A stretch of 62,856 nucleotides of DNA from Kiritimatiellia bacterium (GCA_017525225.1 JAFXTB010000034.1:1-62856), one strand, 5' to 3'; shown: positions 26,660 through 35,623, counted from the first letter of the stretch. Numbers and translations are program-made. Notes: a model not told the origin generated them from the letters alone.

Positions 26660-26688
26660 AATATACCAAACCCGTTTCCGTCACACAA
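26660..26688 (-). promoter_or_regulatory. Promoter of the GH43-like gene
   Basis: On the minus strand a -35 TTGTGT (26683-26688), a 17 bp spacer and a -10 TATATT (26660-26665) are seen; the ATG follows 7 nt later. Confidence 0.55.
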
Positions 26689-26782
26689 GCCGAAACCTCA
26701 TAAAAGTACATTAACGGTACATTTTGCGGTGAAGCGCAAGCCCCGCAAAACGCCGTCTCGCCACCTGTTGAATCCATCGGGT

Positions 26783-27994
26783 TCAGTACAGAAAGCCGAA
26801 CAGCCAGAGCGGTATCTTGTTGCCGAAGCCGACTTCGACGTCATCGTTCACGACATAGCTGTTCGGGATATCGGCTATCTGCGCGAACCCTTTGCCCTTG
26901 CCGCCGATCTCGAAAGTCCATTTGCCATCCACAAGAAAGTCACCACGTTCCGTGAAAACGGCGGCATGATCTTTCCTGACCTGGCTGCAAAAAAACGTCT
27001 CGCGCAACGTTCCGATGTTTGCGTTCTGCACAAGTGCATGCATGAGGTTCGTGTTGTCGCAGTATATTTTCTCGGGCTTGGACATGTTCTTCAGCGTTTC
27101 GCCCTTCGGCGGAAGAAGCGCGAGAAGGCCGGCGCGTTCAAGCGCAGAAAGCATCTTGAGCCCCTGCGCCCGCTCCGTTCCAAGTTCCCGGTAGAGTGCG
27201 GACATGTTCGGCGTCTGCGGACAGGACGCCGCGAGAATCATCAGCATCTTCTTCGCCTTCCGTATGGTATCCTGCGAAACCTCCTCTATCCCCGGATAAT
27301 CGACATCCAGCACCTTGTGGACAGTTTCAAGCAGCTGATCGAGATATTGCGTCGGCGAACGCTTGTAGAATGGATAGAACCCGCATCTGCGGTATCTGTC
27401 AAAATACGGCAGTATCTTGACGTCCGAACAGATGCGAGACGCCAGCGACACGTGTTCCTTCACCAACCGGCCTAACTCGAACGGTTCATACCGGCCCACA
27501 CCTTCGAATTCAAGATATTCGCGGAATGAAAGTCCACGCAACCTGTAAATGGACTGACGACGGGACAAATCACCCCTGCCCTTGTCCAACTTCAGCAGCG
27601 AAGAACCGCTATAGGCAAAGAACATGGACGGAAACTGGTCTGCGAAATTCTTGAGAAGAAGCGACCAATCCTTTCCGACATGGTGGACTTCATCGAGAAA
27701 TACATGCGTAAAACCATGACTGTAAAAGTATTCAACAGCCTCTATAGGATTGTTGTTGGAAAACCATAGATTGTCAAGGCTCATGTAAATGGCCTTGTCG
27801 CTTCCCTCGCCGAATGTCTCCTTTATATGCTGGAGAATCAAAGTTGTCTTCCCTGCACCTCGTGCCCCCATGATACAGACAAGCGGCTCATTCCAATCTA
27901 TTTCCTTCGACAAATATCGATGAAAACTGCAATCCGTCTCGCGGATCAGTCGATTACTTGCTCGAAAAATCGGCTCTATTTCTTCTGCTGTCAT
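26783..27994 (-). CDS. AAA ATPase, AAA_14/DUF4143-like
   Basis: A protein of 403 aa. Walker A is MGARGAGKTTL near residue 42; FLDEVHHVGKDW is the Walker B of AAA_14 proteins, and YSGSSLLKL matches the sensor region. The C-terminal part is the DUF4143-type winged/nuclease-like domain (RQSIYRLRGLSFREYLEFEG, KIYCDNTNLMHAL). These proteins are common and mostly uncharacterised; some behave as selfish or defence-linked ATPases. The start at 27994 has GAGGTGTG upstream. The codons are less GC-rich than region 1. Confidence 0.78.
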   Translation of the reverse strand: MTAEEIEPIFRASNRLIRETDCSFHRYLSKEIDWNEPLVCIMGARGAGKTTLILQHIKETFGEGSDKAIYMSLDNLWFSNNNPIEAVEYFYSHGFTHVFLDEVHHVGKDWSLLLKNFADQFPSMFFAYSGSSLLKLDKGRGDLSRRQSIYRLRGLSFREYLEFEGVGRYEPFELGRLVKEHVSLASRICSDVKILPYFDRYRRCGFYPFYKRSPTQYLDQLLETVHKVLDVDYPGIEEVSQDTIRKAKKMLMILAASCPQTPNMSALYRELGTERAQGLKMLSALERAGLLALLPPKGETLKNMSKPEKIYCDNTNLMHALVQNANIGTLRETFFCSQVRKDHAAVFTERGDFLVDGKWTFEIGGKGKGFAQIADIPNSYVVNDDVEVGFGNKIPLWLFGFLY

Positions 27995-28012
27995 CGCACA
28001 CCTCGATTCTAC

Positions 28013-28043
28013 ATGTTCTGAAATGAGCGTTAATTTAGAACAT
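28013..28043. promoter_or_regulatory. Imperfect inverted repeat upstream of the AAA ATPase
   Basis: Half-sites ATGTTCT and AGAACAT (28013-28043) flank a 17 nt centre just upstream of the ATPase start. They look like an operator, possibly autoregulatory. No regulator can be named. Confidence 0.35.
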
Positions 28044-28130
28044 GAATATTCTAAAATTGCACTGTTTTCAGAAAGTTGAGTTTCTGACAGACAGTATATC
28101 ACATAGTTACTAGGCCGTCAACCCGCTACA

Positions 28131-28608
28131 TTACTGAGGCCAGCCAGGCAAACCAAGCAGTTCCACGGCCGAAATCGTGCGGCCAAAATAGCCGTCGGCG
28201 GGAACTCGTTTTGACAGATTGCCGTCGTACCAGCCGTCGACAATCGCGTAGGTGCCATGCGCGACCTCATCGGGACCTATGCCCATGGGCGTGCGCTCCG
28301 TGCGCACGTCGACGCCGACTATGCGCAGCCGCTCCGTGACGTCGAACGCGCCCTTGTCGCACTGCATCTGCACGACGGAACGGACATTGCGCCGTACGCA
28401 TTCCCGCACGCACGACCTTTTCGCTCACTTGGGCCGCTTCGGCGATCTCGCGTATGCCGGGAAGCACCTCGCCCGAGCGACAGCGGTTGCGGACAATCGC
28501 CGCCTTGAGCCGTTCGACCAGCTGGTCCGCCAACGTCATTGGACATGACCGATCCAGCGTTATGCCAGAAAGTTCCGTGCCACGCTTTCCTGTCGAAGAC
28601 TTTTTCAT
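28131..28608 (-). pseudogene. GntR-family regulator, frameshifted and shortened
   Basis: The N-terminal frame (start 28608, MKKSSTGKRGTELSG) carries a GntR winged helix: LADQLVERLKAAI, SGEVLPGIREIAEAAQVSEKVVRA. It then runs out of frame near 28405-28440, and the remainder (VRRNVRSVV... to GLPGWPQ, stop at 28131) continues in another frame. About 20 residues of the usual linker appear missing. The ATG lies 7 nt after the -10 TACAAT at 28616-28621. Confidence 0.7.
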
Positions 28609-28615
28609 GCCGCAT

Positions 28616-28621
28616 ATTGTA
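28616..28621 (-). promoter_or_regulatory. -10 of the broken GntR gene
   Basis: TACAAT on the minus strand in an extended TGCTACAAT context, 7 nt from the ATG. Confidence 0.45.
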
Positions 28622-28712
28622 GCATAATTCATGCATCACCGGGCAAGCTTATCGCCAGCCTGCTGACCTTCGTCGCCGCGTTGCTCGCCTTTTTCGTTGC
28701 CCAATTGCGCGG

Positions 28713-29459
28713 TCAGAGATGCAGCGCGTGCACGAGCAGGGAACCGACAAAGCCGACGCCGAAGCCGATCAGCCCGCCCCACAGCGTCACGCCGCGCAAC
28801 TCGCGGTTGGCGATGCTTCGCGTAATCTGCTCCATCTTCTCTTCGTCGTAGCCAACAATCGAATCGTAGATCACATCCCAGATGTGCGTTTCCTGCATCA
28901 ATTCGTCGGTGTGGCGCTGCACGAACGTGCTGCATTCCGCAACCAGGCGCTCCGCCAGCAGGCTGCGCACCTCCGGCTTGGCGAAGCGGTCCAAACGCCC
29001 CAAGGGAATCTGACGGGCGACGGCGGCGATCAACTTGGCCGTCGCCTTTCCGAACGGATCGGTGAAGGCGCGTACCGCCGCAGGTAGAGACAGCCGACGG
29101 GCCAGCTCCTCCACAGCGGACTCGATCACCGTGTCCAGCGTCGCCGCCACCAGCGTGCGCTGTCCAGAAGCGGCCGCCAAGGCGTCCATCGACGGCAGGT
29201 CGCGCGCACAGACGTCCGCCAGATACCCCTCCACCGCCTTTTGCAGGGCGGCGGAGGATTGAGGCGAAACGAGACGGCAAGCGACCTTGTCCGGCGTCAT
29301 CAGTTCGCTGCTGACCACACGCTGAACCGCCTGCGCAATCTCCCGTTTCTTCTTCGCAAAGACGGTGTGGAATATCCACCGTATCGCCAGGTCGTTCGTG
29401 CCGGCGCCGATGGCAAAGCCCACACCGCCCTGGATCAGCGCCAGGCAGATGGGGCTCAT
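28713..29459 (-). CDS. DUF445 family membrane protein
   Basis: A protein of 248 aa. GGVGFAIGAGTNDLAIRWIFHTVF at the N-terminus is the DUF445 signature membrane segment, and GGLIGFGVGFVGSLLVHAL the C-terminal one. Long alternating helices lie between. The function is unknown. The start overlaps the end of vapC by 4 bp (ATGA), so it is the third gene of the VapBC transcript, an odd partnership. Confidence 0.82.
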   Translation of the reverse strand: MSPICLALIQGGVGFAIGAGTNDLAIRWIFHTVFAKKKREIAQAVQRVVSSELMTPDKVACRLVSPQSSAALQKAVEGYLADVCARDLPSMDALAAASGQRTLVAATLDTVIESAVEELARRLSLPAAVRAFTDPFGKATAKLIAAVARQIPLGRLDRFAKPEVRSLLAERLVAECSTFVQRHTDELMQETHIWDVIYDSIVGYDEEKMEQITRSIANRELRGVTLWGGLIGFGVGFVGSLLVHALHL

Positions 29460-29926
29460 GCCTTGTTCTCCTCGGAGGGGCCTTCTTCTGCACCAGACGC
29501 CGGAGCGGACGCCGCAAGCGCGTTCTCAAAGCCAAGGCTTTCAGCTGCACACATCAACGCTTCGTCGCCCGTGGCTAGGACGCACGTCACGCCATGCGCC
29601 GCCTGAAGCTCAAGCATCGTTGCCAAGTGAAGACTCCGCAGCAGCCCCGGCGCAGTCGGCAATGGTTCGGCGGCCCGCCGAAGGACACCCTCCGTCACCG
29701 GTATCAGCGTCACGCTGGAGCAGACCGTCTCGATCCATGTGCCCAGCCGCGCGCGCTGCGCGTCATTGATGGCGCCGGACGCCCTCATGCGATTCGCCGC
29801 CTGGCTGCATTCCGTGCGCAGCAACATGCTCGCGTAGGCTTTGTCCCATTTGCCCCACCATTCCCAGCTGTCACCCGTGCCGAGCAACTGCCGAAGAACA
29901 ATCGTAGCGTCAAGATAGACGTTCAT
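29456..29926 (-). CDS. vapC: PIN-domain toxin of a VapBC module
   Basis: A protein of 156 aa. MNVYLDATIVLRQLL gives the first PIN Asp (D6); LRTECSQAA supplies the Glu, and LHLATMLELQ plus VLATGDEALMCAAE the later acids. PIN toxins cleave RNA, usually tRNA or rRNA. The start ATG overlaps the antitoxin stop in TGATG, replacing a GTG three bases upstream as the likely start. The C-terminal 20 residues are acidic and low in complexity. Confidence 0.85.
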   Translation of the reverse strand: MNVYLDATIVLRQLLGTGDSWEWWGKWDKAYASMLLRTECSQAANRMRASGAINDAQRARLGTWIETVCSSVTLIPVTEGVLRRAAEPLPTAPGLLRSLHLATMLELQAAHGVTCVLATGDEALMCAAESLGFENALAASAPASGAEEGPSEENKA

Positions 29927-30177
29927 CACGCTCCCCTTTCTCTAATGAGGTCCGCCACCGGATCCACGGCACAGCCAAAGCCGCCAACATCCTGTAGAAC
30001 CGAGGCATCCTTCGTCGGCTGCCGTAGCGGCAAACGACCATCTTTTCCCTCTTCCGAAAGCACACGCGCAATGATGCGCCTGTGATTTGTGACCAGCACA
30101 TCCTTCCCCTCACGGGCCAAAGCGAGGTAATGGCTGAGCTGTTGCTTTAACGTGGCCGTATTTACCTTAATTGTCAT
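29926..30177 (-). CDS. vapB: Phd/VapB-type antitoxin
   Basis: A protein of 83 aa. TIKVNTATLKQQLSHYLALAREGKDVLVTNHRR is the Phd/YefM-type DNA-binding fold with the usual K-L-x-x-x-L pattern. The acidic C-terminus would wrap the toxin. The start at 30177 is chosen because the -10 TATAAT ends 6 nt before it; the 26-residue upstream extension in the longer frame lies in the promoter. The operon is vapB-vapC-DUF445, likely autorepressed. Confidence 0.82.
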   Translation of the reverse strand: MTIKVNTATLKQQLSHYLALAREGKDVLVTNHRRIIARVLSEEGKDGRLPLRQPTKDASVLQDVGGFGCAVDPVADLIRERGA

Positions 30178-30183
30178 GTCTAC

Positions 30184-30212
30184 ATTATAGACATATTGTG
30201 TCCATAACGCAA
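30184..30212 (-). promoter_or_regulatory. Promoter of vapBC-DUF445
   Basis: Minus-strand -35 TTGCGT (30207-30212), 17 bp spacer, -10 TATAAT (30184-30189). Palindromic words GTCTATAATGTAGAC straddle the -10 and could be the antitoxin operator. Confidence 0.6.
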
Positions 30213-30267
30213 GCGCAAAAAATAAAAAAGAAAAATCGCACTTCAAAGCCATCATGTCTATTACATG

Positions 30268-30834
30268 TCACGGTATATCGGACCAGACCCCGACACGGCG
30301 CGTGCGCGCGGCGGCCTGGGCGGCGGCGTAGCGCTTGTCTTTGCTGTAGCGGCTCTGCCGCGCCAGGCCCTCGCGCACCATCTGCAGGTTGATGTCCGCA
30401 CCATCCAGCCAGACCGTACCGAGGATGCATCCGTACGGATCGCGCGCGACATACGTGACGCGTACCGGCTTGCCGCCGACGAGGGTCTGCAGCCGAGCGA
30501 CAGATTCGCCGCCGAACGCCGCGTTCGCCTTCGGCGCTTCAATGCCGTACAGCCGAATCTTGCGGCGAACCTTCTGCACGTCTGCAACCCAGATCGTGTC
30601 GCCGGCTGTCACGCGGCTGACGACGCCGACAATCTCGCGCCGGACTTCCGGTTCGATCGGACCGCCCAGCCGCACGCTGCGCTGGCTCAACGGAAGGGCC
30701 GGTTCGGCTTCGTCCTTCGAGACGTTCCATTCGGCGGGATAGCCGTTGCGGAAGCTGCGGTGGAAGGTACGCCCCAGCGCGACGGCGCAAACCGCCATCG
30801 CCACCAGAAACACTACATGTGCAACGCGCTTCAT
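30268..30834 (-). CDS. Thermonuclease-like (SNase domain) exported protein
   Basis: A protein of 188 aa. A hydrophobic N-terminal segment (HVVFLVAMAVCAVAL) acts as signal or anchor. From about residue 66 the SNase OB fold is visible: GVVSRVTAGDTIWV, KIRLYGIEAPK, and VARDPYGCILGTVWL followed by INLQMVREGLA. The Arg of RLYGIEAP and the Asp of AGDTI fit the active site of staphylococcal nuclease relatives. It is the last gene of an operon with a YfcE-like phosphoesterase, 14 bp apart. Confidence 0.82.
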   Translation of the reverse strand: MKRVAHVVFLVAMAVCAVALGRTFHRSFRNGYPAEWNVSKDEAEPALPLSQRSVRLGGPIEPEVRREIVGVVSRVTAGDTIWVADVQKVRRKIRLYGIEAPKANAAFGGESVARLQTLVGGKPVRVTYVARDPYGCILGTVWLDGADINLQMVREGLARQSRYSKDKRYAAAQAAARTRRVGVWSDIP

Positions 30835-30848
30835 ACCGGTCGTCCAAG

Positions 30849-31364
30849 CTACACGCAGTAGCGGGCAAGCGCAGAACCGTCGAAGTAGCCGAAGCCGCAC
30901 GAACTGCCGCCCTTCGGCAGCGAGACGGAACCGGGATTGAAGATGGTCAATCCGCACGTGAGCTTCTTCTGCTCCGGAACATGCGTGTGCCCGTGCACGA
31001 GAACGGTGCCCATGCCGATCGGCGGCAGACGGAATTCGTTCCACAGATGGCCGTGCGTCAGGAAGAACGTCTCCGTGCCGGCATCCAGCACGGCATAGTC
31101 GGACATCATCGGAAACTCGAACATCATCTGGTCAACCTCCGCGTCGCAGTTGCCGCGCACGGCGATGATGCGCTCCTTGCGGGCGTTCAGCATCGCAGCG
31201 ACCTTCTCGGGATCGTAGAAGTTCGGCACGCCATTGCGCGGCCCGTGGTAGAGCAGGTCGCCAAGGAGCACCAGGCGGTCAAATCCCAGCGCATAGGCTG
31301 CGGCGAGTGCCGCCGCAAGTTTCGACGGCACGCCGTGTATGTCGCTCATGAAAGCAATCTTCAT
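30849..31364 (-). CDS. yfcE: YfcE-like metallophosphoesterase
   Basis: A protein of 171 aa. The metal-binding set is complete: SDIHG (D8, H10), LLGDLLYHG (Asp and His), GNCD (Asn), THGH and GHTH. The size is normal for YfcE/MJ0936-type phosphodiesterases that split simple phosphodiesters. It follows a 69 aa membrane peptide gene by 3 bp and precedes the SNase gene. Confidence 0.88.
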   Translation of the reverse strand: MKIAFMSDIHGVPSKLAAALAAAYALGFDRLVLLGDLLYHGPRNGVPNFYDPEKVAAMLNARKERIIAVRGNCDAEVDQMMFEFPMMSDYAVLDAGTETFFLTHGHLWNEFRLPPIGMGTVLVHGHTHVPEQKKLTCGLTIFNPGSVSLPKGGSSCGFGYFDGSALARYCV

Positions 31365-31367
31365 GGC

Positions 31368-31577
31368 TCATAGGCCGATCTTGGCCTTGGCTGCCGCCGT
31401 AACGCCGCCCGCGGCATCCGCACCGCTGTGCGAGATGGCGTTGAGTCCCGGCACCTCGGTCGGGCCGATCCATCCCGCCTTGACGCCGATGAAGCCATAG
31501 AGCCACAGGCATCCAAGGATGACCAGCGCCAATGCAACGATGGACGGTATGACGCGCTTCACAAGAACCTTGATCAT
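31368..31577 (-). CDS. Small single-pass membrane protein
   Basis: A protein of 69 aa. One hydrophobic helix (VIPSIVALALVILGCLWLYGFIG) is followed by a soluble tail with Ala/Gly-rich end. AGGAGG precedes the start by about 6 nt. First gene of the yfcE-SNase operon. The family is not recognised. Confidence 0.7.
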   Translation of the reverse strand: MIKVLVKRVIPSIVALALVILGCLWLYGFIGVKAGWIGPTEVPGLNAISHSGADAAGGVTAAAKAKIGL

Positions 31578-31602
31578 TTGCTTCCTCCTGTCTGTGGTTC
31601 AT

Positions 31603-31608
31603 ATTATA
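31603..31608 (-). promoter_or_regulatory. Extended -10 of the yfcE operon
   Basis: TTGTGGTATAAT on the minus strand (hexamer at 31603-31608). A weak -35 TTTACG lies 17 bp upstream. Confidence 0.6.
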
Positions 31609-31691
31609 CCACAAACCAGGGATGGCGTAAATGAACGCGCACATATTGCGTCCTTGCGAATCACGATGGGTCCCGGTACGGCGATTAAGCA

Positions 31692-31720
31692 TTGAAATCG
31701 GTCTGATGGTAGTGTATAAT
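31692..31720 (+). promoter_or_regulatory. Promoter of the Gfo/Idh/MocA gene
   Basis: A -35 TTGAAA (31692-31697), a 17 bp spacer and a TATAAT (31715-31720). The leader is about 30 nt with AAAGGA. Confidence 0.75.
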
Positions 31721-31756
31721 AAGGTCGTTTTCGCTAACCCGCAAAGGAATTGAACC

Positions 31757-33190
31757 ATGGATAGGATCACTCGCTGCAGAAGAAGGAATTTCATAGGGCT
31801 TGCCGCCGCAGGCGCGGCGCTGCCGATGTTCAACATCTGCCACGCGGCCGGCCCGCGCACGATCGCCGCCGGACGCAAGATACGAGTGGCGCTCATCGGG
31901 TGCGGCCGGCGGATGCAGGGCCTCCTCAGGAAGTGCGATAAAGAGGAGATCGTGGCGCTCGTCGATCCTGACAAGTCCGCGCTCGCCGTCACGCGCGCGA
32001 ACATCTGCAAACACTTTCCAGGATGCGGTTACGAGAAGATACCGGAATTTCCATCCTACCATGAGTTCTTCGAGAAGATGGGCGACAGCATCGACGCGGC
32101 GATCATCGCCACGAACCAGCAGCAGCACGCCCTGCCCGCACTCCTAGCCATGCAGCGCGGCATACACGTGTACGTGGAAAAGCCCATCGCCTACTCGATC
32201 GAGGAGGCCGACCTCATGCTTGCGTTCGCGAAGAAGTATGGCGTCGTGTCGCAGTGCGGCCACCACGGCCACTCCTCGCCGATCATGGCGACTGCCGTGG
32301 AGTACATCCAGAGCGGTGCGTTCGGCCAGATACGCGAAGCATGGTGCTTCGACGACCGTATCAACTCCCAGGCCGTAGTGCCGCCGGATGCGCCCGTGCC
32401 GCAGGGCCTCGACTGGGACCTCTGGGTCGGCCCGGCCAAGATGCGCCCGTACAAGACGTGCTACGGACCGCACCAGTGGTACGACTGGAAGGGCTTCGGC
32501 AACGGCAACATCGGCAACATGGGCAACCATATCATGGACGCCTCGTTCTTCGCGCTGCGCCTGAACGAGGTCGATCCCGTGAGCGCGGAGCTCTTCGACC
32601 AGCGCGAGGGTGCGCCGGGGTCATGGCCGCTACGCCAGACGATCGACTTCAAGTTCCCCGCGCGAAAGGGCCTCGACCCGGTGACGATCCACTGGTGGGA
32701 CGGCATCAAGGACGGCATACCTGTAGATTCCGAGCATCAGAACATCATTGGTATAGCCACCAAGCGCGAATACCAGAACCTTCCGCCCATCGTCGAGGAG
32801 CTGGAGAAGAAGTACGGCCTCCCGCTTGGACAGACGGGTACGATATGGATTGGCGAGAAGGGGATACTGTGGCTGAACGAATTCGGGTCGGCCATGCAGT
32901 TCCTGCCGCATTCGCTCAAGAAGCAGATCAAGAAGCCCGAGCCGTGGCTTCCTCGCATCAAGGGGAGCCATGTGCACGAGTTCTTTGCGGCGATCCGCGA
33001 AGGACGGCGCGCGAATGCCGACTTCCGCTACGGCGTACCGCTCGTGAAGACCGTGTTGCTCGGCAATGTGCTGGCGCAGACCGGTCTCGGCAAGCTCGAA
33101 TGGAACGGCAAGCGAGTCACGAACAACGAGGCGGCGAACGCCTTTGTGAAGACGACCTACCGCAAAGGCTGGGAACTGCCCTCCATCTGA
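31757..33190 (+). CDS. Exported Gfo/Idh/MocA oxidoreductase with twin-arginine signal
   Basis: A protein of 477 aa. RRRNFIGLAAAGAALPMF is a Tat signal. VALIGCGRRMQG is the NAD-binding glycine pattern, and VEKPIAYSIEEA carries the EKP motif with the catalytic Lys. GNIGNMGNHIMDAS is typical of the exported members abundant in Planctomycetota and Verrucomicrobiota. They oxidise or hydrolyse sugar derivatives with bound NAD. It stands alone between two minus-strand operons. Confidence 0.88.
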   Translation: MDRITRCRRRNFIGLAAAGAALPMFNICHAAGPRTIAAGRKIRVALIGCGRRMQGLLRKCDKEEIVALVDPDKSALAVTRANICKHFPGCGYEKIPEFPSYHEFFEKMGDSIDAAIIATNQQQHALPALLAMQRGIHVYVEKPIAYSIEEADLMLAFAKKYGVVSQCGHHGHSSPIMATAVEYIQSGAFGQIREAWCFDDRINSQAVVPPDAPVPQGLDWDLWVGPAKMRPYKTCYGPHQWYDWKGFGNGNIGNMGNHIMDASFFALRLNEVDPVSAELFDQREGAPGSWPLRQTIDFKFPARKGLDPVTIHWWDGIKDGIPVDSEHQNIIGIATKREYQNLPPIVEELEKKYGLPLGQTGTIWIGEKGILWLNEFGSAMQFLPHSLKKQIKKPEPWLPRIKGSHVHEFFAAIREGRRANADFRYGVPLVKTVLLGNVLAQTGLGKLEWNGKRVTNNEAANAFVKTTYRKGWELPSI

Positions 33191-33199
33191 GCGAGCCCG

Positions 33200-34441
33200 T
33201 CAGCCCTTGAGGCTGGCGAGCGGGACGAGCCGGACAAGCGGTTCGACAAGGTCGCGCTCGGACGCGATCACGTCCTCGATGTCCTTGTACGCCTGAGGAG
33301 CTTCCGAGAGATCGAGCCGCCCCTTTGCCTTGCCGAAACCACGGTACTGGTGCCACCGTTCGCACACGATGCCGTCCATCGCCCGATCGCACTCTTCAAC
33401 CGTCAAGGTGGTCGAAGCGGCGATACGGCTCATGCGCCGGCCTGCGCCATGCGAGCAGGACATGAACGACTCTGGATTGCCCAGCCCGCGCACAATGTAG
33501 CTCGCCGTGCCCATCGAGCCGGGAATCACCCCGATCTCGTCAAGCTTCGCCGAGGTCGCACCCTTGCGGTGCACGAACACCTTCTTCCCGAAGTGTTCCT
33601 CGCACGCCGCGTAGTTGTGGTGGATGTCGATCGTGCGGATGAAGTTCACCTCCGGCACGAACTCCGCAACGGTCTCCTTCATCGCCTCCATCATGCGGCG
33701 GCGGTTCTCCTTCGCATAGCGGAGCGCGAAGAGCATGTCGGTGTAGTAGCAGTGTCCATCCGGCTCCTCGATCGGCAGGAACGCAAGGTCGGGATCCGCA
33801 AGCGGCACATGGAAACGCGTGCAGAGGCGGTTTGCGATGCGGTGGTAGTGCTCCTCAATCCGCTTGCCGAGATTGCGTGAACCGGAATGGATCATCAACC
33901 ACACCTTCGCGCCGCCGTCGGGTTCGCCCGCGCCGTCAAGCGAAGTGGACTTCTGCAGCTCGATGAAATGGTTGCCGCCACCGAGCGTGCCGAGGTTCAT
34001 GCGGTCCAGTTTGGACGGCCAGAGGTTCGAACGCATGCCGTTGTTCGCGGTGTATTCCTCGAAACCCTCCCAGTTCTGTGTCGTCTTGTGCGAAACACCC
34101 TCGCCAACGGGAATGCGCGTCTTGAGCTTCTCCTGGAACGCCCGGCGGAACGGCATTTCCGCGAACCGCGCCGCGGGGATGTCCGTCTCCGTCGCAATCA
34201 TGCCGCAGCCGATATCCACGCCAACCGCCGCCGGGATGACGGCGTTGTCCACCGCCACCACGCCACCGATCGGCATGCCGTAACCCTGATGGGCGTCCGG
34301 CATCAGCGCCACATGGTGAAAAAGCGCCGGATGATGCGCCAGGTTCACGGCCTGCTTCACCGCGCCCTCTTCGCAGTTCGCACACCAGCTCTTGACGGGA
34401 ATCGCATACCCATCCTCAAACTTTTCCCACTTCATTTTCAT
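33200..34441 (-). CDS. rtcB: RNA-splicing ligase RtcB
   Basis: A protein of 413 aa, the usual length for short bacterial RtcB. It joins 2',3'-cyclic phosphate or 3'-phosphate RNA to 5'-OH RNA with GTP and Mn2+. PDAHQGYGMPIGGV and GVDIGCGM carry metal ligands, LGGGNHFIE the Asn/His pair, HSGSRNLGK another His, and SHGAGRRMSR the His that is guanylylated. GAAAGGAAAATG precedes the start. The upstream gene on the same strand is rtcA; an rtcR activator is not present in the window. Confidence 0.95.
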   Translation of the reverse strand: MKMKWEKFEDGYAIPVKSWCANCEEGAVKQAVNLAHHPALFHHVALMPDAHQGYGMPIGGVVAVDNAVIPAAVGVDIGCGMIATETDIPAARFAEMPFRRAFQEKLKTRIPVGEGVSHKTTQNWEGFEEYTANNGMRSNLWPSKLDRMNLGTLGGGNHFIELQKSTSLDGAGEPDGGAKVWLMIHSGSRNLGKRIEEHYHRIANRLCTRFHVPLADPDLAFLPIEEPDGHCYYTDMLFALRYAKENRRRMMEAMKETVAEFVPEVNFIRTIDIHHNYAACEEHFGKKVFVHRKGATSAKLDEIGVIPGSMGTASYIVRGLGNPESFMSCSHGAGRRMSRIAASTTLTVEECDRAMDGIVCERWHQYRGFGKAKGRLDLSEAPQAYKDIEDVIASERDLVEPLVRLVPLASLKG

Positions 34442-34606
34442 TTTCCTTTCTTGCCTATAAGTTGATCAAATGTTGCCAATTTCCAATGTAACCATTCCCC
34501 AAACCCAATTCCAATTTATCCGCCGTAGCCTTGGCGAAGGCAGATTGGAACTGGCAACATTTCCACATTGGCAACATTCTCCAAACTATCCTCATTTACA
34601 TTCCCG
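34442..34606. repeat. Intergenic inverted repeat between rtcB and rtcA
   Basis: Imperfect arms beginning AATGTTGCCAATTTCC (about 34468) and ending in the reverse complement near 34580, separated by a centre that contains GCCTTGGCGAAGGC. Together they could fold into a long hairpin on either strand. Confidence 0.5.
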
Positions 34607-35623
34607 TCAACTCATGAATTGGTTGATGACCGCTTGGTTCGTCGTGAAATGTAATGTTTCCTTCTGAACATCGAGTGTCCAGTTGTCATAATGGCACTCA
34701 TCCGCCGGATCCCATCCACCTCCTATGAATATCTCCAGCGGTACGAGCAACTGGTCGGCGAGATGCTTTTCACACGCCTTGCCGGACTTCACGAATTCGC
34801 GTACTGCCGTGACCACTTCATGCGCCACGGCCTTGCGCGACTTCGCGTAGGTGCCGACGGCCGAGAAGACAACCGATCCGCGCTCATAGTTGAGCTGAAC
34901 GTAGCAGTAGTTGCCGGGACCGAACGACCCGACGCTCCGTACTTCCGGAACGAGGTTCAGCGTCCGAAGCTGCACTCCGACGATACCGACCTCCGCCTCT
35001 GCGATGGAATCGGAAATTGCCGAGACGACGCCAACGACCTTTCCGCCGCGATACGCGCCGAGATCCGAGAGCTTGTAAGCGTCCGGCGTTGCATCCTTCG
35101 CAAGCGGCCACACCCTGAGCTTCACGACGCCGCCCGCCGCAGGGTAGAATCCGCATGTGTCCAGCTCCGCCTCGACGCGGGCACCCATCCTCCGAAGCTC
35201 GGGGAGGTACGTCTCGACGAAGAACTCCCAGATCGGCGCAAACGGGACATGCGTGCCGCCGGTGATCGTCACTGTCGAAGGGACATCCGTCTTCAACAGC
35301 ACGGGCAGAACTGTTTGTGCAACAAGCGTGACGCTCCCCGCCGTACCGACATCGAAGCGGTAGTCGCCGCCCTTGATTGCGCTGGGGACGAACTCCAATT
35401 CGCCAGAGCCCACCTCGATGTCGGATACTTTCGCGCCACAGATTTCCGCGACGGCCTTGACGCACGTCAAATGCTGCCGCTTGAGACCTGGCTTCTCGCG
35501 TCCGGCACGAATCTTCTCGATCCGCACCGGCTGTCCCGTAATCGCGCTCAGCGTCAACGACGTGCGGAGAACCTGTCCGCCGCCCTCGCCTTGCGATCCA
35601 TCTATCTCAATAAAGTCTTTCAT
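34607..35623 (-). CDS. rtcA: RNA 3'-terminal phosphate cyclase RtcA
   Basis: A protein of 338 aa, normal length. It converts RNA 3'-phosphate to 2',3'-cyclic phosphate with ATP. DGSQGEGGGQVLRTSLTLSAITG opens the family; EKHLADQLL near the C-terminus contains the His that is adenylylated, and GFYPAAGGVVKLRVWP is the central signature. The ATG at 35623 is preferred to a longer frame. An extended -10-like TGCTAAAAA lies 8 nt before it, so the leader is very short. It probably works with RtcB 165 bp downstream. Confidence 0.94.
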   Translation of the reverse strand: MKDFIEIDGSQGEGGGQVLRTSLTLSAITGQPVRIEKIRAGREKPGLKRQHLTCVKAVAEICGAKVSDIEVGSGELEFVPSAIKGGDYRFDVGTAGSVTLVAQTVLPVLLKTDVPSTVTITGGTHVPFAPIWEFFVETYLPELRRMGARVEAELDTCGFYPAAGGVVKLRVWPLAKDATPDAYKLSDLGAYRGGKVVGVVSAISDSIAEAEVGIVGVQLRTLNLVPEVRSVGSFGPGNYCYVQLNYERGSVVFSAVGTYAKSRKAVAHEVVTAVREFVKSGKACEKHLADQLLVPLEIFIGGGWDPADECHYDNWTLDVQKETLHFTTNQAVINQFMS

